NCBI RefSeq assembly: GCF_044457565.1
Contig: NZ_JBITGZ010000011.1
Coordinates: 1-64,000 of the forward strand
Length of the DNA: 64,000 nucleotides
From: Kitasatospora sp044457565
GTDB taxonomy: Bacteria > Actinomycetota > Actinomycetes > Streptomycetales > Streptomycetaceae
Direction: 5' to 3'
The notes under the pieces were generated by a model that worked only from the letters and a program-made list of their open reading frames with translations, did not search any database and was not told the DNA's origin. Positions 1 to 9,379 of this stretch are shown here, piece by piece. Position 1 is the first letter of the stretch; each line of letters starts with the position of its first letter. A program made the translations under genes and the position numbers.

Positions 1-43
1 TACTGCAGGGGGGACCCTGTGGGAGAGTAGGACGCCGCCGAAC
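1..43 (+). rRNA. rrf: 5S rRNA, 3' end only (partial)
   Basis: The first ~43 nt match the 3' part of an actinobacterial 5S rRNA, from the helix around GGACCCTGTGGGAGAGTAGG to the terminal GCCGCCGAAC. The rest lies outside the window. A strong terminator follows at once, as expected at the end of an rrn operon. The exact 3' nucleotide is inferred. Confidence 0.9.
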
Positions 44-52
44 AATCATTCA

Positions 53-95
53 CAGAGAACCCCCACCCGATTCCGGGTGGGGGTTCTCTGCGTTT
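53..95 (+). terminator. rrn operon terminator
   Basis: A perfect 17-bp inverted repeat (53-69 with 74-90, loop ATTC) sits directly after the 5S rRNA and is followed by CGTTT. It is the intrinsic terminator of the rRNA operon entering from the left. Confidence 0.9.
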
Positions 96-103
96 GTGCA
101 AGA

Positions 104-109
104 TACGAT
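104..109 (+). promoter_or_regulatory. -10 element of a leaderless transcript
   Basis: TACGAT lies 6 nt before the ATG at 116. No Shine-Dalgarno sequence is present, so transcription probably starts at or next to the A of the start codon. No convincing -35 box is visible because the rrn terminator occupies that region. Confidence 0.45.
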
Positions 110-115
110 CGCGGT

Positions 116-778
116 ATGGCACGACCTGGCCCCAAGGCCCACCCCGAACCCAAGCCGCGTACCGAGCCCTTCAGCTTGTCGACCGACCCCTTTGCGATGG
201 AGACCTCCCACGAGGTCGCCGGCCTCTATCTGGCACCGCCGGAGCGAGTGCTCGCGCTGCACGTGGACGCGGAGACGGTGCTGCGGCCCAAGCTCCGGTC
301 CGCGCTGGAGACGCTCAAGGACGAGCCGCTGCCGGCGACCGTCTCGGCTCTGCTCTCCACCCTCGACACCACCACCGAGAAGGTGGTCGGCACGCTGCAC
401 CGCCGTCGTCGCGGGGTGGCCTTCCGGCAGTACCTCTCCCGGTTGGACAAGGAGCTTCCCGAGGGCGGGGAGGTGCACCTGATCTGCGACAACTACTTCA
501 CCCACAAGTCCCCGACGGTGATCAACTGGCTGCGGGCGCACCCGCGCTTCACCATGCACTTCGCCCCGGACGAGGCGGCCTGGCTGGCGCACGTCGAGCG
601 CTGGTTCGCCTACCAGGCGGCCCGCGAGGCCTTCCACGGCGACAGGTCCTCGGCAGTGGCGCTCACGGACGGCGTGGCCGGCTGGCTGAACGCGAGTGTG
701 GGTACGGCCGAGGAGGGCGACGACACGGAGGCGGTCGACAGCCCGGCCGTGCACGTCTGGATCAAGCCGCGCTACTGA
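116..778 (+). CDS. IS630-family transposase-derived protein (DDE domain, possibly domesticated)
   Basis: This 220-aa protein resembles the DDE catalytic core of IS630/Tc1-type transposases. It has a GLYLAPPERVLALHVD segment (Asp51), LICDNYFTHKSP (Asp125) and WLAHVERWF (Glu161). The last two acidic residues are 36 positions apart, near the family's DD34-35E spacing. The N-terminal helix-turn-helix region and part of the segment between the first two Asp residues are missing, so it is shorter than a full transposase (~340 aa). I see no terminal inverted repeats. The reading frame is intact and a -10 box sits at leaderless distance, so it may be an expressed, domesticated remnant rather than a mobile element. 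The ATG at 116 is preferred over a GTG at 77 because the latter lies inside the rrn terminator. Confidence 0.7.
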   Translation: MARPGPKAHPEPKPRTEPFSLSTDPFAMETSHEVAGLYLAPPERVLALHVDAETVLRPKLRSALETLKDEPLPATVSALLSTLDTTTEKVVGTLHRRRRGVAFRQYLSRLDKELPEGGEVHLICDNYFTHKSPTVINWLRAHPRFTMHFAPDEAAWLAHVERWFAYQAAREAFHGDRSSAVALTDGVAGWLNASVGTAEEGDDTEAVDSPAVHVWIKPRY

Positions 779-845
779 GTGCGTCGAGCCTGCTGAGCTC
801 GTCGAGCACCACAAGCGCGCCGCTGACCGGCGCGGGCGGCGCGGC

Positions 846-2156
846 TCAGAGGCGCCCGGCGGCCTTCAGCGCCAGGTAGGTGTCGGCCAGGGCCGGGGAG
901 ATGGCGGCCGGCGGGGCGTCCAGGACCGTCACTCCGTGGCGGCCGAGACGGTCCGCCGTGTGCCGCCGGTCGGCCCTGGTCTGCTCGGCCGCGGCCGCGC
1001 CGTACACGGCTTCCAGGGTGCCGCGGGCGCCGGCCATCTCGTCGAGGTGCGGGTCGGACACCGAAGCGAGCACGACCTCGTGGCGCTTGGTGAGCAGCGG
1101 CAGCAGCGGCAGCAGGCCGTCCTCGGCGGGCGCGGCGTCGAGGCCGGTCAGCAGGACGATCAGTGAGCGGTGCGGTGCCATCCGCAGGGCGGTGGAGACC
1201 AGCGAGCGCATGTCCGTCTCGAACAGCGCGGGCTCCAGGCCGGCCATCGCGTTGGTGAAGGCCGGCAGGATCTCGGACGGCGAGCGCCCGACCACCCCGG
1301 CGCGCCTGCGGACGTCGTGGGCGAGCAGGTCGACCCGGTCGCCGGCCTTGGTGGCGAGTGCGGTCAGCAGCAGGGCGGCGTCCAGCGAGGCGTCCAGGCG
1401 GGGAGCGTCGCCGACCCGGCCGGCGGAGGTGCGGCCGGTGTCGAGGGCGATCAGGATGTGCCGGTCGCGTTCGGGGCGCCAGGTGCGGATGGCGACGGTG
1501 TTGCGGCGGGCGCTGGCCCGCCAGTCGATGGAGCGGACGTCGTCGCCGGGCAGGTACTCGCGCAGGGAGTCGAACTCGGTGCCCTGGCCGCGGGTCAGTA
1601 CCGAGGTACGGCCGTCGAGTTCGCGCAGCCGGGCCAGCCGGGACGGTAGGTGCTTGCGGCTGTTGAACGGGGGCAGGGCGCGCAGCGTCCAGGGCACCTG
1701 GTGCGAGCCCTGACGGCCGGCCAGGCCGAGCGGGCCGAGCGAGCGGATCGTCACCTTGTGCGCGTGGTGGTCGCCGCGCCGGGTCGGGGTGAGCGTGGTG
1801 GTGACCCGGCGGCGCTCGTGGGCCGGGATGCGCAGGCTGTGCCGGGAGGCGGCGATCTCGGTGCCGGGCTGCCAGGCGGAGGGGGCCCAGGCGTCGCGGA
1901 CGCCGGCCCGGAGCGGCCGGCCTGACGGGTTGGTGAGGGTGAGTTCGACGCGGGCCGGCTCGCCGAGCCGTACGGAGGTGTCGCCGCTGCGGGTCAGCCG
2001 CAGGGTGCGGACGGGTGCGGCGAGCAGCAGATCGGCGAGGACGGCGGCGAGCACCGGGCCCGTGACGGCGAAGATCCCGGCCCAGGAGGGCAGGAGCAGG
2101 CCCACCACGAGCGCGCCGAGCGCGGCGAGCAGGGCGGTACGCCCGGTGAGGGCCAT
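846..2156 (-). CDS. DUF58 domain-containing membrane protein
   Basis: 436 aa. Two hydrophobic segments at residues ~6-46 anchor the protein. The DUF58 signature lies at ~199-220 (LREYLPGDDVRSIDWRASAR), followed by a von Willebrand A-like fold (ILIALDTGRTS). DUF58 proteins are nearly always partnered with a MoxR AAA+ ATPase, and moxR lies immediately upstream here (52-nt gap). The start has a GGGAG ribosome site. It is the last gene of a five-gene minus-strand operon. The role is inferred from the family: a MoxR-assisted chaperone or assembly module at the membrane, substrate unknown. Confidence 0.88.
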   Translation of the reverse strand: MALTGRTALLAALGALVVGLLLPSWAGIFAVTGPVLAAVLADLLLAAPVRTLRLTRSGDTSVRLGEPARVELTLTNPSGRPLRAGVRDAWAPSAWQPGTEIAASRHSLRIPAHERRRVTTTLTPTRRGDHHAHKVTIRSLGPLGLAGRQGSHQVPWTLRALPPFNSRKHLPSRLARLRELDGRTSVLTRGQGTEFDSLREYLPGDDVRSIDWRASARRNTVAIRTWRPERDRHILIALDTGRTSAGRVGDAPRLDASLDAALLLTALATKAGDRVDLLAHDVRRRAGVVGRSPSEILPAFTNAMAGLEPALFETDMRSLVSTALRMAPHRSLIVLLTGLDAAPAEDGLLPLLPLLTKRHEVVLASVSDPHLDEMAGARGTLEAVYGAAAAEQTRADRRHTADRLGRHGVTVLDAPPAAISPALADTYLALKAAGRL

Positions 2157-2208
2157 GCGTGATGCTCCCTGGTAGCGGTCGGTCGGTCGGTCTGTCGGGG
2201 CGGTGGGG

Positions 2209-3200
<992 letters not shown>

Positions 3201-3204
<4 letters not shown>

Positions 3205-4433
3205 GGCTGTCGTACCTGCCTTTCGAGGGCGTCGAGGTCGTCGGCGAGCCGCAGCAGCGCGGTGTCGTCGGTCGGGGCCGGGCCGTACAGCAGGAGCTGG
3301 ACGGCTGCGGCGCCGTGGTCTTGGTCTGCGGGGAGGCGGTCGGCGACGGCGGCGCAGAGCGCGGTGGGGTCGGCGGTGCCGGAGGTGAGCGGGACGCCCA
3401 GGGCGGGGGCGAGGCGGTGGACGGCGGCGCGGCGCAGCGCGTCGGCGGCCCGGGCGCGGGCGCCCGCCCGGCGGTAGAGGCGGGCGCGGCCCTCGGTGGT
3501 CTCGGCGGCGCGGACGACGACGGGGAGGTTCTCGCTCACCACCGGGCCGAGCCTGCGGGCGCGCCAGGCGGCGGCGAGCAGGGCGGCGACGGCGAGCTGG
3601 AGGGTGGCCCAGTACCAGCCGTCCGGGATGAAGTCGGTGATGGCCTTCTGGCGGGCGGCGGGGGCGCCGGCCGCGTGGTCGGGCAGGTACCAGGTGAGGT
3701 GGGGCCGGGAGCCGAGCAGGCCGAGCGCGAGGGAGGCGTTGCCGTCCTGGTCGAGGACGTCGTTGGTGAGGAAGGTGCCGCCGCCGAGGACGACGAGGTC
3801 GCTGCCCTGGCCGGTGGTGAGGCGTACCAGGGGGTACCCGCCGTGGCGCGGGTAGCAGCCCTCGGCGCGCGGGCCGGGGGTGTAGAGCATCTCGCCGAGG
3901 TGGGCGGTGCCGGCGCGGACCGCTTCGGGGAGGGAACAGGCCGCGGGGGTGCTGCGGGGCATCACGTAGGCGGCGCCGCCGGTGTCCTCGGCGGGGTGGA
4001 CGCCGGGGGCGAGGGCGGTCAGCGCGGCCGGCCCGGGGGCGATCAGGATCAGCCGGCCGTACCGGGCGGTGGCGAGGTCGCGCAGCTGGCGCTCGGTGAG
4101 CAGGTCGGCGGAGGGCAGCACGAGGGTGCCGGCGCCGGTGGCCGGGGTGGTGAGGGTGCTGGTGGTCTCGACCGTGACGCCCTGCTGTTCGAGCAGACGG
4201 ACGACGGCGCGGGCGCCGGTGGGGTCGGGGGAGCGCGGGTCGAGCGCCGGGTAGCGGCCGCTGTCCTTGAGCCCGGCGATCAGGAGACCGACCAGTAGCA
4301 GGAAGGCGGCGCAGAGCAGGTAGCGGCGCGAGCGCCGCCAGAGCCGGCGGGGGGTGGGGGCGAGGCTGGTGTCGTCCGGGGCCTCGGAGGCGCTCTGGGC
4401 GGCCGTGGCGGGCGCGGGGGCGGTGGTGGTCAC
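3201..4433 (-). CDS. DUF4350 domain-containing membrane protein
   Basis: 410 aa. An N-terminal Ala/Pro-rich cytoplasmic stretch precedes a membrane segment at ~39-55 (YLLCAAFLLLVGLLIAGL). A DUF4350 domain of the GATase-like fold follows (GARAVVRLLEQQGVTVE and LVVLGGGTFLTND). A second hydrophobic helix lies near 277-295, with a basic C-terminal tail. Biochemical function is unknown. The gene shares 4-nt GTGA overlaps with the genes on both sides, placing it in the middle of the MoxR/DUF58 operon. Confidence 0.85.
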
Positions 4434-5101
4434 GCGGCACCGTCCAGGGCCGGGCTGAGGGTGGGGCGGGTGCGCTCCAGGGCTTGGTCGAGGTCGCCGA
4501 TGAGCTGGTACGCGCTCTGGTCGGCGGCGCGGTCGCCGTAGGCGATGTCGTCGAAGAGGCGGGCGGCGGCGTGCAGGGCGGCGGCCTGGGCGGGCAGGGC
4601 CCGGCCGGCCTCGGTGGCGGCCTCGGCGGCGGTGCGTCCGGGGCGGGGGTCGAGCAGGGTGCGCTCCTCGAGTGCGCGGACCAGGGCGCGCATCCGTTCG
4701 CGGACGGCTTCGCTCCAGCGGCCGGCGTCGGCGTGCTGCTGGGCGTCGGCGCGGTACTGGGCGGCGGTGCGCGGGAGCTGGTCGTCGAAGAGCAGGGCGG
4801 CGGTGCGGGCCTCGCGCCGGGGCGCGCCCAGGCGCCACCAGACGCCGGCCGCGATCAGGACGGCGACCAGGGCGAAGACGATCAGGCCGGTGGTGCCGTT
4901 GGTGCCGGTGGAGCCGACGGTGGCCAGGGCGTTGTCGAGCTGGTGCCAGATCCAGTCGATGGCCCGCTGGAGGATGCTCGGGTCGTTCTGGTGGTAGACG
5001 GGGTTGAGCAGTTCGTCCCGTGCGGCGTCGCGGGCCGGGTCGCGCGGGACGGTCACCGGGGCGCCGCCGGCCAGCAGCGCCCCCTCCCCCCAGATCGGCA
5101 T
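4430..5101 (-). CDS. DUF4129 domain-containing membrane protein
   Basis: 223 aa. One membrane helix lies at ~72-89 (GLIVFALVAVLIAAGVWW). The following cytoplasmic DUF4129 domain contains WSEAVRERMRALVRALEERTLLDPRPGRTA. DUF4129 domains sit next to transglutaminase- or MoxR-type systems and are thought to be regulatory or scaffolding parts, but the role is not known. The ATG at 5101 is 5 nt after the stop of the upstream gene. The stop overlaps the next gene by 4 nt. Confidence 0.83.
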   Translation of the reverse strand: MPIWGEGALLAGGAPVTVPRDPARDAARDELLNPVYHQNDPSILQRAIDWIWHQLDNALATVGSTGTNGTTGLIVFALVAVLIAAGVWWRLGAPRREARTAALLFDDQLPRTAAQYRADAQQHADAGRWSEAVRERMRALVRALEERTLLDPRPGRTAAEAATEAGRALPAQAAALHAAARLFDDIAYGDRAADQSAYQLIGDLDQALERTRPTLSPALDGAA

Positions 5102-5106
5102 CCGGT

Positions 5107-6273
5107 TCAGACCCCCGGTGACGGTGCGGGGCCGCCGGCCCAGCCGGTGCCCCCGTACTCGGGCAGGCCGGCGGCGCGGGCGAGCTCGATGTCCAGGGCC
5201 TCGCGGCGGATGCGCTGGTCGACGTAGAGCAGCACGCTGATGGCCGCGGACACCGGGATGGTGATGGTGCCGGCGACGGTGCCGCCGATGGCGTTGAGGA
5301 GCAGGGCGATCGGCGGCAGCTCCAGGGCGGAGGCGCCGAAGGCGGAGTCGTCGATGAAGCTGTCGCCGGAGACCACGAGGGCGACGACGGAGAACGGCAT
5401 CGCGACGATCCCGGCGACGATGCGGACCACCACGTTGGTGAGCAGGGTGATGCCGAAGATCCGCCACCAGGAGCCGCGGACCAGCCGGCGGGAGCGGGCC
5501 AACGCGGTCATCACGCCCTGCTTCTCCAGCATCAGGGCGGGCGCGGACAGGCTCAGCTGGATGCCCACCCAGACGGCGAGCGGGACGCCCACGACCAGGC
5601 CGGCGATCATCATCAGCCCGATCATGGCCTCGTCGGCCTCGGTGATCAGCGCGATGACGAACGGCGCGGCGGCGATCAGCACGATGCCGCCGATGATCAG
5701 ACCGTTCAGCAGGGTGAGGCCGAACAGCCGGGCCAGCCGGGGCCGCGCGTCGGCCCAGGCGGTGCGCAGGGTGATGGACTCGCCGAGGATCGCCTTGCTC
5801 ACCACCATGGTCAGCATGGCGGTCGCGATGATGTTGAGCAGCAGGGTGACGGGGTAGCCGACCAGCACGGCCACGACCGACACCAGGGAGTCGAGGTGCG
5901 AGAAGGCCCACCACTGGGCGAGCGCGATGACGGCCTGGCCCCCGGCGGCGAGGCCGAGCGAGAGGCCGAGGGCGGGGCGCCAGTGCTTGCGCACGGTGGA
6001 GACCGCGCCGTCGAGGATCTCGCCGACGCCGAGCGGGCGCAGCGGGATGATGCCGGGCTTGGGGCTCAGCGGGACTCCCCAGCCGGGGTACTGGCCACCT
6101 GGGTACTGACCACCTGGGTAGGGGCCGCCGTGGCCGGTGCCCCAGCCGGGCTGGGTGCCGTGATGGGGGCCCGACTGTCCGGGCACGGTGGCGGGTGCGT
6201 CGGCCGGCGGCCGGACGTCCTCGCGGGCCGGCTCGGACGAGCTGGGCGGGGCCCAGCCCGGAGTGTCGGTCAT
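5107..6273 (-). CDS. Glycerophosphoryl diester phosphodiesterase membrane-domain-like protein
   Basis: 388 aa. A Pro/Gly/Tyr-rich N-terminus (~1-85, with two GGQYPG repeats) is followed by about six transmembrane helices. The pattern matches the GPDPase-membrane/YciC-like family (PLGVGEILDGAVSTVRKHW; SRRLVRGSWWRIFGITLL). No phosphodiesterase catalytic domain is present, so the name describes only the membrane fold. ATG 6273 has a GAGGAG ribosome site. It is the first gene of the five-gene operon and is divergent from mtrA. Confidence 0.8.
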   Translation of the reverse strand: MTDTPGWAPPSSSEPAREDVRPPADAPATVPGQSGPHHGTQPGWGTGHGGPYPGGQYPGGQYPGWGVPLSPKPGIIPLRPLGVGEILDGAVSTVRKHWRPALGLSLGLAAGGQAVIALAQWWAFSHLDSLVSVVAVLVGYPVTLLLNIIATAMLTMVVSKAILGESITLRTAWADARPRLARLFGLTLLNGLIIGGIVLIAAAPFVIALITEADEAMIGLMMIAGLVVGVPLAVWVGIQLSLSAPALMLEKQGVMTALARSRRLVRGSWWRIFGITLLTNVVVRIVAGIVAMPFSVVALVVSGDSFIDDSAFGASALELPPIALLLNAIGGTVAGTITIPVSAAISVLLYVDQRIRREALDIELARAAGLPEYGGTGWAGGPAPSPGV

Positions 6274-6504
6274 CACTGCTCCTCGGAGGGGGCTTCGGGG
6301 TGTCCGGCGGGTGGCGGGCCGGGTGGTCAGGAGCTGGTCGGCTCCTGCTGGGCCCCATCGTGCCATGGTGGGTGTCGGCGCCCCAGGGGTATCCCGGTGC
6401 TGATCGACAACGGGGCTCACGGGGCGGACGGGACCTTACTTTTGGTCCTGAATGCCCGGTTTCCGTACGGGTCCCGGACCGGAATTGGCACGGCTGTGCG
6501 GCAG

Positions 6505-6520
6505 GTCACAATCCGGTAAT
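6505..6520 (+). promoter_or_regulatory. Candidate MtrA autoregulatory box
   Basis: GTCAC (6505) and GTAAT (6516) form an imperfect direct repeat with 11-nt periodicity, ending 14 nt before mtrA. OmpR-family regulators bind direct repeats of this spacing, and MtrA is known to recognise GTCAC-like half-sites. The assignment is inferred from position and likeness only. The 6274-6534 gap must also hold the promoter of the divergent MoxR operon, but no -10/-35 pair stands out. Confidence 0.3.
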
Positions 6521-6534
6521 GAGAGGATGGATCC

Positions 6535-7212
6535 ATGAAGGGACGCGTCCTCGTCGTTGATGACGACTCCGCACTGGCCGAGATGCTCGGCATTGTGTTG
6601 CGTGGTGAGGGTTTTGAGCCGTTTTTCGTCGCGGATGGGGACAAGGCGCTAGCCGCGTTCCGTGAGACCAAGCCCGACCTGGTCCTGCTGGACCTGATGC
6701 TGCCCGGCCGCGACGGGATCGACGTCGCCCGGCAGATCAGGGCCGAGTCGGGGGTGCCCATCGTGATGCTCACCGCGAAGACGGACACCGTCGACATCGT
6801 GGTGGGCCTGGAGTCGGGCGCCGACGACTATGTCACCAAGCCGTTCAAGCCCAAGGAGCTGGTGGCCCGGGTGCGGGCCCGGCTGCGCCGCGCCGAGGAC
6901 CCGACGCCGGAGCAGCTGACCATCGGCGATCTGGTGATCGACGTGGCCGGTCACTCCGTCAAGCGGGACGGCCGGGGCATCCCGCTGACGCCGCTGGAGT
7001 TCGACCTGCTGGTCGCGCTGGCTCGCAAGCCCTGGCAGGTGTTCACCCGCGAGGTGCTGCTGGAGCAGGTCTGGGGCTACCGGCACGCGGCCGACACCCG
7101 GCTGGTGAACGTCCACGTCCAGCGCCTGCGCTCCAAGATCGAGAAGGATCCGGAGCGCCCCGAGATCGTGGTGACGGTCCGCGGCGTGGGCTACAAGGCC
7201 GGGCCAAGCTGA
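6535..7212 (+). CDS. mtrA: Two-component response regulator MtrA
   Basis: 225 aa, OmpR/PhoB family. The receiver domain has the acidic pair D10/D11, phospho-acceptor D53 (LVLLDLMLP), T80 and K102. A winged-helix DNA-binding domain follows, including FTREVLLEQVWGYRHAADTR and the family-typical end VTVRGVGYKAG. MtrA is a central actinobacterial regulator of cell-cycle, envelope and developmental genes. It is followed after one base by its kinase gene mtrB and then lpqB, the conserved actinobacterial order. The start has a GAGAGG ribosome site. Confidence 0.98.
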   Translation: MKGRVLVVDDDSALAEMLGIVLRGEGFEPFFVADGDKALAAFRETKPDLVLLDLMLPGRDGIDVARQIRAESGVPIVMLTAKTDTVDIVVGLESGADDYVTKPFKPKELVARVRARLRRAEDPTPEQLTIGDLVIDVAGHSVKRDGRGIPLTPLEFDLLVALARKPWQVFTREVLLEQVWGYRHAADTRLVNVHVQRLRSKIEKDPERPEIVVTVRGVGYKAGPS

Positions 7213-7213
7213 C

Positions 7214-9379
7214 GTGACGTACCAGGCTGACCACTCCCCATCGGGCACCGACGCCGGCGGGGAGTCCGCCGTGCGCGGGGACGTACTGAGCTCGACCACC
7301 CAGGGCCGCCGGTCCCGGCGTGGTCCGGCGGCGATCCCCGCGCTGGTGACGCGTCAGCTGCGCCGGGTCTTCAACCAGGTCACGGCGCTCTACCGGCGCT
7401 CCATCCAGGTGAGGGTGGTCGCCACCGCGCTGCTGCTCTCCGTCGCGGTGGTGCTGGTGCTGGGTGTGGTGGTGGTGGCCCAGGTCCGTACCGGGCTGCT
7501 GGACACCAAGAAGATCACGGCGCGCAGCCAGGCCGGCGGCGGCTTCCAGATCGAGCAGAAGAAGATCGACGAGGCCGCCGAGCTCAGGTCCAGGAGCGGC
7601 TCCACCGGTGGCCCGGCCGCCGACGAGATCGGCACCTGGCTGCTCAAGCAGGTCTCCGACCTGGCCAGCAGCGGCCAGGGCGTCTACTCGGTGATCGCGA
7701 TGGTGCCCAGCTCCGGCCAGGAGGTGTCGGCGAAGAGCGCCGGCCTGCTCGGGCCGCGCTACTCCGGCGACATCCTGCCGAGCAGCATCCCGCAGAAGCT
7801 CAAGGACGAGGTCGGCCGGGAGTCCGGCACCTCGTTCGAGGAGCCGACCGTCATCGACCGCTCGGACCAGAACGGCTCCGCCACGCGGCACGAGCCGGGC
7901 CTGGCGATCGGCAAGCAGTTCAGTGTCCCGGGCGGCACCGACTACCAGCTGTACTACGTCTTCTCCTTCGGCCAGGAGACCAAGACCCTCGGGCTGGTCA
8001 CCGGCACCCTCGCCACCGCCGGGGTGTTCGTGGTGATCCTGCTGGTCGGCATCGCCTGGGTGGTGGTCCGCCAGGTGGTCACGCCGGTCCGGATGGCCGC
8101 CGGGATCTCCGAGCGGCTGGCCGCCGGGCACCTCGAGGAGCGGATGAAGGTCACCGGTACGGACGACATCGCCCGCCTGGGCGACTCGTTCAACCGGATG
8201 GCCAACGGCCTCCAGGCGCAGATCCGCCAGCTGGAGGAGCTCTCCCGGGTGCAGCGGCGCTTCGTCTCGGACGTCTCGCACGAGCTGCGCACCCCGCTGA
8301 CCACCGTCCGGATGGCCGCCGACCTGATCTACGACAGCCGCGACGACCTGGACCCGATGGCGGCGCGCTCCGCCGAGCTGCTCCAGGGCCAGCTGGACCG
8401 CTTCGAGTCGCTGCTCGCCGACCTGCTGGAGATCAGCCGGTTCGACGCCGGCGCCGCGCTGCTGGACGCCGAGCCCGTCGACCTGCGCGAGATCGTCGCC
8501 CGGGTGGTCGAGGCCGCCGATCCGCTCGCGCAGGCCAAGGGCAGCGCCGTGGTGATCCGCGGCGACGGCGAGCCGGTCCTGGCCGAGGTCGACTCCCGCC
8601 GGATCGAGCGGATCCTGCGCAACCTGGTGGTCAACGCGCTGGAGCACGGCGAGGGCGGGGACGTGGTGATCCGGCTCGGCTCGGCCGAGGGCGCGGTCGC
8701 CATCGGCGTGCGGGACTACGGCATCGGGCTCAAGCCCGGCGAGGCCTCCCGGGTGTTCCACCGCTTCTGGCGGGCCGATCCCTCGCGGGTGCGGACCACC
8801 GGCGGCACCGGCCTGGGCCTGTCCATCGCGGTCGAGGACGCGCACCTGCACGGCGGCTGGCTCCAGGCCTGGGGCGAGCCCGGCGGCGGCTCGCACTTCC
8901 GCCTCACCCTGCCCCGTACCCGCGGCGGCGAGATCAACCGGGCGCCGTTCCGGCTGGAGCCGGAGGATTCGCGCAACAATCGCGGCCTGGGCTCCTCCGG
9001 CACGCCGTACCGGCGCGTGGTGCGCCCGGCCGGCGCCACCGCGCTGACCGCCGCGGGCGAGCCGACGGTCGTCCCCGAGACGCCGGACGGTGGACAGAAC
9101 GGCTTCGGCAGCGGCCTCGGCGGCGTGCTGAGCATCGGCCCAGGCCTGGGCGCCAGGCTGCCCAGCGTGCCTCGCTCGGACCCGTCGGACGTCAGCGCGG
9201 CGGGGGCGGGATACGGTGCCACCGGCGCCCAGGTCGTGGTGGACACCTCGGCCGGGCGGCCCTCGGTGGCGCAGCGGACGGCTGAGCCGGAGAGCACCGG
9301 TGTGGCACGCCCGCGCAGTGGCGCGGGCGGGACGGACACGGAGGGGACGCAGCGTGCGAAGGACCAGCAGGACGACTGA
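7214..9379 (+). CDS. mtrB: Sensor histidine kinase MtrB
   Basis: 721 aa. The N-terminus is cytoplasmic, TM1 is at ~67-90, an extracytoplasmic sensor region spans ~91-258 and TM2 is at ~260-285. HAMP, HisKA with phospho-accepting His356 (SDVSHELRTPLTT) and an HATPase_c domain (RNLVVNALEHG; GTGLGLSI) follow. A ~150-residue low-complexity C-terminal tail is present. It phosphorylates MtrA. The GTG start is 1 nt after the mtrA stop, and the 3' end overlaps lpqB by 26 nt, so the three genes form one translationally coupled operon. Confidence 0.97.
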   Translation: MTYQADHSPSGTDAGGESAVRGDVLSSTTQGRRSRRGPAAIPALVTRQLRRVFNQVTALYRRSIQVRVVATALLLSVAVVLVLGVVVVAQVRTGLLDTKKITARSQAGGGFQIEQKKIDEAAELRSRSGSTGGPAADEIGTWLLKQVSDLASSGQGVYSVIAMVPSSGQEVSAKSAGLLGPRYSGDILPSSIPQKLKDEVGRESGTSFEEPTVIDRSDQNGSATRHEPGLAIGKQFSVPGGTDYQLYYVFSFGQETKTLGLVTGTLATAGVFVVILLVGIAWVVVRQVVTPVRMAAGISERLAAGHLEERMKVTGTDDIARLGDSFNRMANGLQAQIRQLEELSRVQRRFVSDVSHELRTPLTTVRMAADLIYDSRDDLDPMAARSAELLQGQLDRFESLLADLLEISRFDAGAALLDAEPVDLREIVARVVEAADPLAQAKGSAVVIRGDGEPVLAEVDSRRIERILRNLVVNALEHGEGGDVVIRLGSAEGAVAIGVRDYGIGLKPGEASRVFHRFWRADPSRVRTTGGTGLGLSIAVEDAHLHGGWLQAWGEPGGGSHFRLTLPRTRGGEINRAPFRLEPEDSRNNRGLGSSGTPYRRVVRPAGATALTAAGEPTVVPETPDGGQNGFGSGLGGVLSIGPGLGARLPSVPRSDPSDVSAAGAGYGATGAQVVVDTSAGRPSVAQRTAEPESTGVARPRSGAGGTDTEGTQRAKDQQDD

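Noticed and set aside
116..778. Complete insertion sequence at the left edge
   Set aside because: No terminal inverted repeats or target-site duplication were visible, and the transposase lacks its N-terminal DNA-binding part.
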